A DNA stretch of 64,000 bases. It comes from an uncultured Alistipes sp. Its GTDB lineage: Bacteria > Bacteroidota > Bacteroidia > Bacteroidales > Rikenellaceae. The DNA lies in assembly GCA_944321945.1 (NCBI GenBank), contig CALUNE010000002.1:62001-126000 (forward strand), in the 5' to 3' direction. Shown one piece after another: positions 1 to 8,275 of this stretch; positions within the stretch are counted from its first letter, which is position 1; each line of letters begins with the position of its first letter. Position numbers and translations under genes: made by a program. A model generated the notes under the pieces. The model was not told the origin of the DNA, made no database searches, and was given only the letters and a program-made list of their open reading frames with translations.

Positions 1-1
1 G

Positions 2-1984
2 GAACCCGTTCCGGTGGCACCGACGCGGCCGCGCGACACGACAGGCATGAGTCCCTTCCAGAAGCGCTCGCTCATCAACTTCATGTACCACAAGTTCGGC
101 GAGGTGGTCACCCAGCCGATCGTCGACTTCTCGCTGGCGTGGCTGCTGACGGGCGACGAGGCGTGGCGTACGGCCGTAGTGCGCCATGCGCGGCATGTGG
201 CGGCCCTTCCGGTCGACAGCGACGCCACGTCGGAGGATTTCAACCGCTCGGCCATCATGTACGGGCTGGCCTTCGGCTACGACACGGCCTGCGAGCGGAT
301 GACCCCGGACGAACGGGCCGCCGTGCTCGAAGCGATCCGGGTGCGGGGCGAACGCTTCTTCCGGCAATACGTCCGCGATTTCGAGTGCCACTCGATGGAC
401 AACCACGTCTGGCAGCACACCTTCCGCAACTTCTTCTTCACGGCCCTTGCCACGCTGGGCGACCTGCCCGAGGCCGAACGCTGGCTGCGCTACTGCTACG
501 AGGTGTGGTGCGGACGCTTCCCGATTCTGGGGGGCGACGACGGTGGCTGGCACGACGGCAGCAGCTACATGCAGGCCAATCTGGTGACGTTCATCTACGT
601 ACCCTTCGTGCTGACGCGGCTGACCGGCGTCGATTTCTTCGACCTGCCGTGGTATGACAACCTGCCGTCGTTCCTGGTCTACTCCTTCCCGAAGGACTCC
701 TACGCCACGGGCTTCGGCGACGACTACGAGAAGATGACCTCCCCGACGCAGCTCTACATGGGCTTTGCCGATGCGCTGGCCCGCGAGACGGGGAGCGGTC
801 TGGCGCGCTGGTATGCCGACCGGCTGATCGGTCCGGATCCAACGGTGCTCTACCGTTCGAAGGGCTTCACCCTCTATCGGATCCTCACCGACAAGCCCGT
901 CGACAGCGTGGCGCCCGAGGCTCCGGCCCGCAATACGTCGCGTTTCTATCCCGATGCGGGTTTCTCGCTCATGCATACCGACCCGGCCGATGCGTCGGAC
1001 GATCTGATGGCGGCCTTTTTCGCCCTGCCGTTCGGCTCGACGGGCCATGCCCACGCCGCCCACAACGGCTTTACGATCAACTACGGCGGCCGTCAGCTCT
1101 TCGGCGGCACGGGCTACTACTCGAATTTCAACGACCGCCATACGCTGCTGCACTACCGCACGCGGGGTCACAATACGATTCTGGCCGACGGCCTGGCCCA
1201 GGTGATCGGCGAGAACGGCTACGGCTGGCTGGCCCGTTTTGCCGACACCGAGGCGCTGACCTATACGCTGGGCGATGCTTCGCACGCCTACGATTCGATC
1301 CGCACGCCGTTCTGGATCGACCGCATGCAGAAGTCCGGTGTGGAGTATACGCGGGAGAACGGTCTCGGCGATCCGGGCGTGACACGTTTCCGGCGCCACT
1401 TCCTCTTCCTGCGCCCCGACGTGATCGTCATCTACGACGAACTGGCGGCCCGTGAGCCCGTCACCTGGAGCTGGCTGCTGCACAGCCATCATCGGCTGAC
1501 GCGTTGCGGCGATTCGGCCGTCGCGGCCTCGAACGGCGTGGCCGAAGGCCGGATGGACCTCTTCACGACCGGAGATCTGGAGCTGACGCTGACCGACCGC
1601 TTCTTCTCGCCGGCCGTCAACTGGAAGAAGCGCACGGGCCCCGACGGCCGCGTCCAGGAGTATGTGAACCAGTGGCATTCGTCGTTCACGACCCCGGAGA
1701 AGCATGCCGCACAGCGATTCCTGGCCATCTTCCGCATCACGCCCGACGGAGGACGGACGGTCCGTCTCAAACGACACTCCGACGGTTCGTTCCGCGTCGG
1801 GGTGTGGACCGTGCGGGCCGAACTCGATGCCTCACGTCCGCCGCGCCTTGAGGTCATGGACCGTCGGGGCAATGCCGTGCTCTATAACACGGCGGAATCG
1901 ACGATCGGCGGCAGTACGCTGATCCGGCAGGCCGATGCGCCGGAGCGCGAGCTGGTTGACGTCGTGCCCGCGTCGGTGCGCTGA
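2..1984 (+). CDS. Heparinase II/III-family polysaccharide lyase, 5'-truncated
   Basis: The reading frame is open to the left edge, so the N-terminus and signal peptide lie outside the window; the GTG at 14 is not a convincing start. About 660 residues are visible. The first half looks like the all-helical DUF4962 domain of heparinase II-type lyases and the second half like the heparinase II/III beta-sheet domain. Typical stretches are MDNHVWQHT (about 395-421), GGWHDGSSYM (about 542-571) and GHNTILADG (about 1166-1192), supplying the His and Tyr residues this family uses for beta-elimination of uronate-containing polysaccharides. The protein is expected to be periplasmic or outer-membrane anchored. 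A hybrid sensor regulator follows on the same strand after 162 bp, as in glycosaminoglycan utilisation loci. Substrate (heparan sulfate or another uronate glycan) cannot be told from the sequence. Confidence 0.85.
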   Translation, partial: EPVPVAPTRPRDTTGMSPFQKRSLINFMYHKFGEVVTQPIVDFSLAWLLTGDEAWRTAVVRHARHVAALPVDSDATSEDFNRSAIMYGLAFGYDTACERMTPDERAAVLEAIRVRGERFFRQYVRDFECHSMDNHVWQHTFRNFFFTALATLGDLPEAERWLRYCYEVWCGRFPILGGDDGGWHDGSSYMQANLVTFIYVPFVLTRLTGVDFFDLPWYDNLPSFLVYSFPKDSYATGFGDDYEKMTSPTQLYMGFADALARETGSGLARWYADRLIGPDPTVLYRSKGFTLYRILTDKPVDSVAPEAPARNTSRFYPDAGFSLMHTDPADASDDLMAAFFALPFGSTGHAHAAHNGFTINYGGRQLFGGTGYYSNFNDRHTLLHYRTRGHNTILADGLAQVIGENGYGWLARFADTEALTYTLGDASHAYDSIRTPFWIDRMQKSGVEYTRENGLGDPGVTRFRRHFLFLRPDVIVIYDELAAREPVTWSWLLHSHHRLTRCGDSAVAASNGVAEGRMDLFTTGDLELTLTDRFFSPAVNWKKRTGPDGRVQEYVNQWHSSFTTPEKHAAQRFLAIFRITPDGGRTVRLKRHSDGSFRVGVWTVRAELDASRPPRLEVMDRRGNAVLYNTAESTIGGSTLIRQADAPERELVDVVPASVR

Positions 1985-2146
1985 ACGCCTCCGTTCGGAT
2001 GCGGTTGAGGAGCGTTGGGGCATACCGCGAGCCGGGGGTGTGGAACCCCCGGCAATCGTGCCCGGAGGGTTGAAAAATTCGCCGGAGACTTCGCCGTTTG
2101 CAAAAAAAAACGTAATTTTATCTCCTGCAATTTGTACGCCATACCC

Positions 2147-5100
2147 ATGCTTGGATTCCGTCATACGCTTCTCACGTGCCTGCTGCTTCTGGCGACTTCG
2201 ACCTCTCTCGGCGCCATCGAATTCAAAACCCTTTCGGTCAACGACGGTCTCTCGCAATCGACCGTGCTGGCCATCGCCCAGGATCCCCTGGGGCGCATCT
2301 GGATGGGAACGCAGGACGGCCTGAACTGTTACGACGGCTACGAATTTACGGTCTATCGCCACGTCGAGGGCGATCCCGGCAGCCTGGATGACAACACGAT
2401 CAACACCCTGCTTTGCGATGAGGGGCTTCTTTGGATCGGAACGGCCTCGGGTCTTTCGTGTTACGATGCCGCGACGGGCCGGTTCGAGAATTTCCGCCTC
2501 GAGGGGCGTCCCATGCCGGTTTCGGACATCGCGCTGCAGGCGGACGGCAATCTGCTGCTGGCCACGGATCTGGGAATCGTGCTGTTCGACCGCCGGACCC
2601 GCACGCTCGAAATCCGGACCTATCTGAAGGGAATCAGCGTGCATACGATCTGCCCGTCGCGCGAGGGCTTTCTGGTCGGCTCCTCCGACGGCGTCTACAC
2701 CTATTCGACCACCTACGGCAATGCCATCCGGATCCTTCCGCAGATGGCCCGTTTCGACATCGCAAGCATCGTCGCCGCCGAACACGGCTATTGGGTGGCG
2801 ACGCACGGCAACGGCCTCTATCGGCTGGATGCCAATCTGCAGGTCGAGGCCCGGTATTCGGTGGCGACGCATCCCGGGCTGGCTTCGGACTATATCCGCG
2901 TGCTGCGCCGGGATTCCGACGGGCGCCTCTGGATCGGAACCTTCGACGGACTTTCGATCTTCGACCCCCGCACGGAGCATTTCGAAAAATATGTCTATAC
3001 GCCCCGTCCCGGTTCGCTGAGCCACAATTCGATCCGTTCGATCTTCATCGACGATCAGCACGGTGTGTGGCTCGGCACCTACTACGGCGGCGTGAGCTAC
3101 TACCATCCGCTGGCACGGCGGTTCGGGGTGCTGCGGCACGATCCGGCGCGCAATTCGCTCGGCGACAATACGGTGAGCTGCATCGTCGAGGATCCGGCCT
3201 CGCAGGCCCTCTGGATCGGCACCAACGATGACGGTGTGAACCGCTACGACCGTCGCACGGGACGTTTCGAGGAGTTCAACGTCGCAACGGGCTCGCTGCT
3301 CTCGAACAACATCAAGTGTATCCTTCCCGACGGCCGGGGCACGCTCTGGATCGGGACCCATGCCGGCGGTCTGACCCGCATGGATGCCGCAACGCGGCAG
3401 ACGCGCCACTATTCGGTCAATGCCTCGATCCCGATCAACAACAGCTGCTACGCCCTGCTCCGCGAGGACGACGGAACCCTCTGGGTCGGAACGCTCAACG
3501 GCCTGCTTTCGTTCGATCCCGCAACGGGACGCTTCGAACGTCATCCCTGTACGGATTATGAACCCCGTCTGGGTTCGTTGCCGATCACGACGCTCTTCCG
3601 GGATTCGAAACATTGCGTCTGGATCGGGACCCGCGGCGGTCTCTACCGTTGGGATCCCGAGCGGAAGCAGATCCTGTCGTGCGAGTTGACGACGTCGGAG
3701 GAGAACATTTCCCCCCCCCGATCACGTGAGGTCGTAATCATGTGTGTATCAGAGGATTCACGTCGTAATGTCTGGGTGGGCACCCGGCAGGGGCTCTATC
3801 GGTTCAATGCCGCCGACCATCGCTTCACACGCTATACCGTGGCCGACGGTCTGCCCAACGATTTTGTCTACGGCATTCTCGAGGACGAACTGTCGCGCCT
3901 CTGGATCTCGACCAATGCCGGACTGGCCTGCTTCGACGTGCCGAAGAACTGTTTCCGCAACTATACCCTCCGCGACGGAATCGCCAACAATCAGTTCAAT
4001 CCCTATGCCTATTGCCGGAGCCGCGACGGGATTTTCTGGTTCGGCGGTCTGGGCGGCATCACCTGGTTCCGCCCTCACGAACTGGTGGACAACCCCTTTG
4101 CTCCGGCGGCCCGGATCATGGAGGTCTCGGTGACCGATGCCGGAGACGACCGCCGCGTGAAGATCGAACGCGATTCGGTGGGGCAGGTCGTCCGGGCCGC
4201 CTTCCCCTCGGTGCGGAACATCTTCTCGATCCATTTCGTGGCGGTGAATCCCCTGTCGGCCGGGCGCAACACCTTTGCCTACAAACTCGAGGGCTTCAAT
4301 ACGCGGTGGTACGAGACGTCGAATCGCGAAGCCAACTACTCGAACCTCAAACCCGGACACTACCTCTTCAAGGTGCGTGCGGCCAACAACGACGGACGCT
4401 GGAGCGAGGAGGTGGCGACGGTCGAGATCCGGGTCCTGCCGATGTGGTGGCAGACCCTGGCGGCCCGCCTGCTGTGGGTTTTGCTGATCCTTGCCGCCAT
4501 CGGCGGGGTGATTGCGGCCGTGTTCGGGCGTATGAAGATGAAGATCCAGCTGCAGATGGAGCGTCTGAAACTGGAGTCCGTCGAGGAGTTGAGCCAGGAG
4601 AAGATCCGCTTCTACATCAACCTTTCGCACGAACTCCGCACGCCGTTGACGCTGATTCTCTCGCCGCTGCAGGAGATCCGCGACCACGGTACGACGGACA
4701 AGTATGTCGCCTCGCGCCTCGACTACATCCGTCGCAACAGCCTCAAACTGTTGCATATCATCAACCAGATGCTCGATTACCGCAAGGCCGAACTGGGTGT
4801 GTTCCGCATGCGGGTGGCCGAACAGGATGTCGATGCCATCGTGGCGGAGGTCTTCTCGATGTTCGAGGAGAAGGCCCAGAACCGCGACATGGATTACATC
4901 CTCAGCTCGGACCTCAAGGGCGAGGCGTTGCCCGTCGACCGGATGTTCCTGGAGATGATGCTGACCAACCTGCTCTCGAACGCCTTCAAGTTCACGCCCG
5001 ACGGCGGCATGATCCGTGTGGCGCTGCAGCGGGGCGAGGGTTGCTTCCGGCTTCAGGTGCGCGACAGCGGAATCGGCATCACCCCCGAACAGCAGGCGCA

Positions 5101-6256
5101 CATCTTCGAACGCTTCTACCAGGGCGACGAATCCTCGGCCGGGTCGGGCATCGGGCTGTCGATCGTGCAGCGGATCGTCGAACTGCACCAGGGCACGATC
5201 ACCCTGCGCAGCGAGCCGAACCGTTTTTCGGAGTTCACCATCACGCTTTCGGACGATCTGGAGAGCTATCCGGCCGAGAAACGCGCCCGCGACAACGATG
5301 TCCGGGCCTCGATCATCCGCGATGCGGAGAAGTCGCAACCCGAAGCCTGGCTGGACGATGCCGGTTCGCCGTCTCCGGTAGAGGATCCCGAGGAGGAGAA
5401 ACGCGGTACGATTCTCATCGCCGAGGCCAATGCTGAAGTGGCGCGTTACATGGCGGACTATTTCCGCAAGCGGTATCATGTCGTTTCGGTGACCGACGGA
5501 AACGAGGCGCTGGAGCAGTTGAAGAGCCTCGAACCCGATCTGATCATAGCCGACCGGATGCTGCCCGGCGTTGATGGCCTGAAACTTTGCCAGACGGTGA
5601 AGCAGAATATCCGTACGTGTCATATTCCGGTGGTGATTCTGGCACCCGAAGGGAGTCTCGAGGCGCAGATTTCGGGAATCGAGGCCGGGGCGGACAGCTA
5701 TCTGCCGATGCCGTTGTCGATATCGCTTCTTTCGGCCAAGGTGCAGAATCTGCTCAAGGCCCGTTACCGGATGCGGCACCACTTCTCGGAGGAGGCGGAG
5801 ATCGACCCCGACAAGATCGCCTCGAATTCGATGGACGGGGAGTTCCTCAAGAAGGCGATCCGCATCGTCGAGGAGAATCTCGACAACGAGGAGTTTTCAT
5901 CGAACGATTTCAGCAAGGCGCTGTGCATGAGCCGTTCGAACCTGCACCTGAAGATGAAGTCCATCACGGGCGAATCGGCCACGAAATTCATCCGCAAGAT
6001 CCGTTTCAACCGGGCCTGCAAGTTGTTGCTCGACCGCAAGTATTCGATTGCGGAGATCAGTTCGATGGTGGGATTCAATTCGCCCTCCTATTTTGCGACG
6101 AGTTTCAAGAAGCATGTCGGGTGTCTGCCAACGGAGTATGTCCGCAACCGTACGCGCGGCGATCGGGACAAGGAGAACCGCGATGGTCGTGATGGCCGTG
6201 AGACCGGCCGCCCCGGTCGTGAGAATCGGGAGAATCGCGAAAACCGGGACAAGTAG
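2147..6256 (+). CDS. Hybrid two-component system regulator (HTCS)
   Basis: A 1369-residue one-protein signalling system spanning the inner membrane. The ATG at 2147 gives a signal peptide (MLGFRHTLLTCLLLLATS); an in-frame start 44 codons upstream would lack one. Then come about 14 two-bladed-propeller (Reg_prop) repeats with WIGT-type motifs, a Y_Y_Y domain (about 690-760), a membrane helix (about 770-790), a HisKA domain with phosphoacceptor His828 in LSHELRTP, an HATPase domain with an N box (NLLSNAFKFTP) and G boxes (DSGIGI, GSGIGLS), a receiver domain and a C-terminal AraC-type HTH domain. The receiver keeps its Asp1136 but has Met1188 where the conserved Lys belongs and Ala1166 where Thr/Ser belongs. 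The last about 35 residues are Arg/Glu/Asp/Asn-rich low complexity. A run of nine C (3711-3719) lies in the sensor part. It probably controls the adjacent lyase locus by binding a periplasmic oligosaccharide. Confidence 0.93.
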   Translation: MLGFRHTLLTCLLLLATSTSLGAIEFKTLSVNDGLSQSTVLAIAQDPLGRIWMGTQDGLNCYDGYEFTVYRHVEGDPGSLDDNTINTLLCDEGLLWIGTASGLSCYDAATGRFENFRLEGRPMPVSDIALQADGNLLLATDLGIVLFDRRTRTLEIRTYLKGISVHTICPSREGFLVGSSDGVYTYSTTYGNAIRILPQMARFDIASIVAAEHGYWVATHGNGLYRLDANLQVEARYSVATHPGLASDYIRVLRRDSDGRLWIGTFDGLSIFDPRTEHFEKYVYTPRPGSLSHNSIRSIFIDDQHGVWLGTYYGGVSYYHPLARRFGVLRHDPARNSLGDNTVSCIVEDPASQALWIGTNDDGVNRYDRRTGRFEEFNVATGSLLSNNIKCILPDGRGTLWIGTHAGGLTRMDAATRQTRHYSVNASIPINNSCYALLREDDGTLWVGTLNGLLSFDPATGRFERHPCTDYEPRLGSLPITTLFRDSKHCVWIGTRGGLYRWDPERKQILSCELTTSEENISPPRSREVVIMCVSEDSRRNVWVGTRQGLYRFNAADHRFTRYTVADGLPNDFVYGILEDELSRLWISTNAGLACFDVPKNCFRNYTLRDGIANNQFNPYAYCRSRDGIFWFGGLGGITWFRPHELVDNPFAPAARIMEVSVTDAGDDRRVKIERDSVGQVVRAAFPSVRNIFSIHFVAVNPLSAGRNTFAYKLEGFNTRWYETSNREANYSNLKPGHYLFKVRAANNDGRWSEEVATVEIRVLPMWWQTLAARLLWVLLILAAIGGVIAAVFGRMKMKIQLQMERLKLESVEELSQEKIRFYINLSHELRTPLTLILSPLQEIRDHGTTDKYVASRLDYIRRNSLKLLHIINQMLDYRKAELGVFRMRVAEQDVDAIVAEVFSMFEEKAQNRDMDYILSSDLKGEALPVDRMFLEMMLTNLLSNAFKFTPDGGMIRVALQRGEGCFRLQVRDSGIGITPEQQAHIFERFYQGDESSAGSGIGLSIVQRIVELHQGTITLRSEPNRFSEFTITLSDDLESYPAEKRARDNDVRASIIRDAEKSQPEAWLDDAGSPSPVEDPEEEKRGTILIAEANAEVARYMADYFRKRYHVVSVTDGNEALEQLKSLEPDLIIADRMLPGVDGLKLCQTVKQNIRTCHIPVVILAPEGSLEAQISGIEAGADSYLPMPLSISLLSAKVQNLLKARYRMRHHFSEEAEIDPDKIASNSMDGEFLKKAIRIVEENLDNEEFSSNDFSKALCMSRSNLHLKMKSITGESATKFIRKIRFNRACKLLLDRKYSIAEISSMVGFNSPSYFATSFKKHVGCLPTEYVRNRTRGDRDKENRDGRDGRETGRPGRENRENRENRDK

Positions 6257-6314
6257 CCTTTCGGTCCGCGGTCCGTACGTCGCCCGGAGGTTCCACGAGG
6301 TCGGGGACTGTACG

Positions 6315-6384
6315 CTGTCTGGGGCTGCATGGTGTCTGGGGTCAGCGCGGTGTCTGGGGCTCTACGAGGTCGGGACTGCACGGC
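6315..6384. repeat. Imperfect short repeats (TGTCTGGGG) in gene-end spacer
   Basis: Three near-copies of a TGTCTGGGG-containing segment, framed by two copies of ACGAGGTCGGG(G)ACTG, lie between the HTCS stop and the bidirectional terminator. No gene is visible in this 200-bp stretch. Confidence 0.5.
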
Positions 6385-6451
6385 ACCCGGGGGGGGCACG
6401 GTTTCGGTTGGAGTTCCGGGGAGAGTTCCGGTTGGAAGGGACATGCGTCAG

Positions 6452-6492
6452 AAAAAGACCCCTGCGGCATATTTGCCGCAGGGGTCTTTTTT
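6452..6492. terminator. Bidirectional intrinsic terminator, HTCS / prs
   Basis: A perfect 13-bp stem (6457-6469 with 6474-6486, loop TATT) is flanked by A5 on the left and T6 on the right, so it can stop transcription from both sides. It lies between the convergent HTCS gene and prs. Confidence 0.93.
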
Positions 6493-6522
6493 CTGGCTGG
6501 GCCGAAGCCTCCCGAGATCCGT

Positions 6523-7464
6523 CTATTTGAAGAAGATCGAGGAGATCTCCTTGTAGTTGTGGACGCGTTCGATGACATCGGCGAAGATGTCGGCCACCGA
6601 CAGTACCGTGAATTTGTGCAGATCCTTGTCGGGGTTGAGGGGAATGGTATCGGTGACGATCACCTCCTCGAGGGCGCTGTCGTTGATTCGCTCGTAGGCG
6701 GGGCCCGACAGCACGGGGTGGGTGATGGCGGCGCGGACGCTCTTCGCACCGCGCGACATGAGCATGTCGGCGGCCATGCAGATCGTTCCGGCCGTATCGA
6801 TCATGTCGTCGACGATCAGGATGTTGCGTCCCTCGACCTCACCGATGGCGGTCATCTTGCCCACGACGTTGGCCTTTGCGCGCTCCTTGTGGGAGATGAT
6901 GATCGGCGTACCGAGGTGTTTGGCGTAGGTGTTGGCCCGTTTGGCACCGCCCATGTCGGGAGCGGCGATCGAGAGGTCCTCGATATTGAGGCTCTTGATG
7001 TAGGGGACGAAGATGCCGCTGGCGTAGAGGGCGTCGACGGGGACATCGAAGAAACCCTGGATCTGATCGGCGTGCAGGTCCATCGTCATCACGCGGTCGA
7101 CGCCTGCGGCCATCAGCAGGTTGGCTACCAGTTTGGCGCCGATCGGCACACGGGGGCGGTCCTTGCGGTCCTGTCGGGCCCATCCGAAGTAGGGCATCAC
7201 GGCGACGACCTTGTAGGCCGAGGCGCGGCGGGCCGCATCGATCATCATGAGCAGTTCCATGAGGTTGTCCGAGGGCGGGAAGGTCGACTGGATGATGAAT
7301 ACCGTGCAGCCACGGATCGACTCGTTGTAGCAGGGCTGGAATTCGCCGTCGCTGAAGCGCAGCACTTCGACCTGACCGAGGGTCGTGCCGAAGCTGGCGG
7401 CGATTTTTTTGGCGAGGTATTCCGAGCCGCGGCCGGAAAAGATCTTGATTTTGTGGATAGCCAT
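6523..7464 (-). CDS. prs: Ribose-phosphate pyrophosphokinase
   Basis: Makes PRPP from ribose 5-phosphate and ATP for nucleotide, His and Trp synthesis in the cytoplasm. The 313-residue protein has the usual family length. It shows the N-terminal KIFSGRGSEYLAKKIA segment, the catalytic flexible-loop/His region, the metal-binding MDLHADQIQGFFD segment, and the PRPP-binding loop IVDDMIDTAGTI. The start at 7464 is preceded by a TATCTTTG -7 element on the same strand. The gene is downstream of engB on the same strand (83-bp gap) and ends 30 bp before a strong bidirectional terminator. Confidence 0.97.
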   Translation of the reverse strand: MAIHKIKIFSGRGSEYLAKKIAASFGTTLGQVEVLRFSDGEFQPCYNESIRGCTVFIIQSTFPPSDNLMELLMMIDAARRASAYKVVAVMPYFGWARQDRKDRPRVPIGAKLVANLLMAAGVDRVMTMDLHADQIQGFFDVPVDALYASGIFVPYIKSLNIEDLSIAAPDMGGAKRANTYAKHLGTPIIISHKERAKANVVGKMTAIGEVEGRNILIVDDMIDTAGTICMAADMLMSRGAKSVRAAITHPVLSGPAYERINDSALEEVIVTDTIPLNPDKDLHKFTVLSVADIFADVIERVHNYKEISSIFFK

Positions 7465-7487
7465 AGGTTATGGGGATTTTGACGATG

Positions 7488-7495
7488 CAAAGATA
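7488..7495 (-). promoter_or_regulatory. -7 element (TATCTTTG) upstream of prs
   Basis: A perfect TAnnTTTG element reads toward prs, 23 bp upstream of its ATG. No clear TTTG -33 element is present at the right spacing, so the promoter is only partly supported. Confidence 0.5.
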
Positions 7496-7547
7496 GGATA
7501 ATAGGATGAAAAAATGCGCCGCTGGGGGCGCTAATTTTCAACAAAAG

Positions 7548-8141
7548 TTAAACTTTCAGACACGTTGCGATGAAATCGAGAATTTCGTCGCGTCCGAGGC
7601 CCTGTTCGGAGGAGCTGACCAGCATGGGGGGAAGCTCCTCCCACTGTTCGGCCAGAGCCGTGCGGAAGCGTCCGATGCTCTTTTCGCGCTGTGTTTTGGA
7701 GAGTTTGTCGGCCTTGGTGAAGATGATGCCGAAGGGGACGCCGTTCTGGCCGAGCATCTCGATGAAACGCAGGTCGATGCGTTGGGGTTCGAGGCGGATG
7801 TCGACCAGGACGAAGAGGTAGTGGAGGCGTTCGCAGCGCAGGACGTAGTCGGTGATGATGCGCGAGAATTCGCCGCGCTGGACCTTCGACGTGCGGGCGT
7901 ATCCGTAGCCCGGCAGATCGACCAGATACCATGCGTCGTTGATCCGGAAGTGGTTGATCAGCCGTGTCTTGCCGGGTGTCCCGGAGACTTTGGCCAGCCC
8001 CTGGCGGCCGGTCAGCAGGTTGATCAGCGACGATTTGCCGACGTTGCTGCGCCCGATGAAGGCGATGTCGGGAAGGTCGTCTTTCGGCACCTGGGAGATT
8101 CGCTCCGACGAGCATTTGAATTCGGCTTTCGAGATTTGCAT
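7548..8141 (-). CDS. engB: Ribosome biogenesis GTP-binding protein EngB/YsxC
   Basis: A 197-residue essential GTPase acting in large ribosomal subunit assembly. The G1 P-loop is GRSNVGKSS, G3 is DLPGYG, and G4 is TKADK. The start ATG at 8141 (MQISKAEFKCSS) gives the normal family length; the frame stays open far upstream only because it runs antisense-free through G+C-rich sequence. A TATCTTTG promoter element lies 18 bp upstream of the start. It follows the PagL-like gene on the same strand and precedes prs. Confidence 0.96.
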   Translation of the reverse strand: MQISKAEFKCSSERISQVPKDDLPDIAFIGRSNVGKSSLINLLTGRQGLAKVSGTPGKTRLINHFRINDAWYLVDLPGYGYARTSKVQRGEFSRIITDYVLRCERLHYLFVLVDIRLEPQRIDLRFIEMLGQNGVPFGIIFTKADKLSKTQREKSIGRFRTALAEQWEELPPMLVSSSEQGLGRDEILDFIATCLKV

Positions 8142-8158
8142 CGGTCCGGTTTTTTCGG

Positions 8159-8166
8159 CAAAGATA
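8159..8166 (-). promoter_or_regulatory. -7 element (TATCTTTG) upstream of engB
   Basis: A perfect TAnnTTTG box on the minus strand, about 18 bp before the engB ATG, predicting a leader of about 10 nt. It supports the short start at 8141. No good -33 element was found. Confidence 0.5.
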
Positions 8167-8193
8167 GTGTTTATGAGGGGGATCACCAAATTT

Positions 8194-8230
8194 CGGGCCG
8201 GGCGGTCGGGGAGCCGGGCGGCCCGGCCCG
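8194..8230 (-). other. G+C-rich inverted repeat between pagL-like gene and engB
   Basis: Arms 8194-8203 and 8221-8230 are a perfect 10-bp inverted repeat. It has no U tract on either strand, so it is not a clear intrinsic terminator; it may separate the pagL-like and engB transcripts. Confidence 0.35.
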
Positions 8231-8275
8231 TATGAACGGGGAGGTTCGGTCGAAGTCCGGTGCGCCGGGTTGAGG

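Noticed and set aside
2015-2146. Extended N-terminus for the HTCS from an upstream ATG
   Set aside because: The extra 44 residues would hide the signal peptide and are encoded by spacer-like sequence.
3711-3719. C-tract as a frameshift that makes the HTCS a pseudogene
   Set aside because: The frame is continuous from signal peptide to HTH domain in this sequence, so the gene is intact as given.
1832-5782. Long open frames antisense to the HTCS and lyase genes
   Set aside because: They mirror G+C-rich codon structure, have Arg/His-rich unnatural composition, no domains or signal peptides, and lie opposite clear genes.
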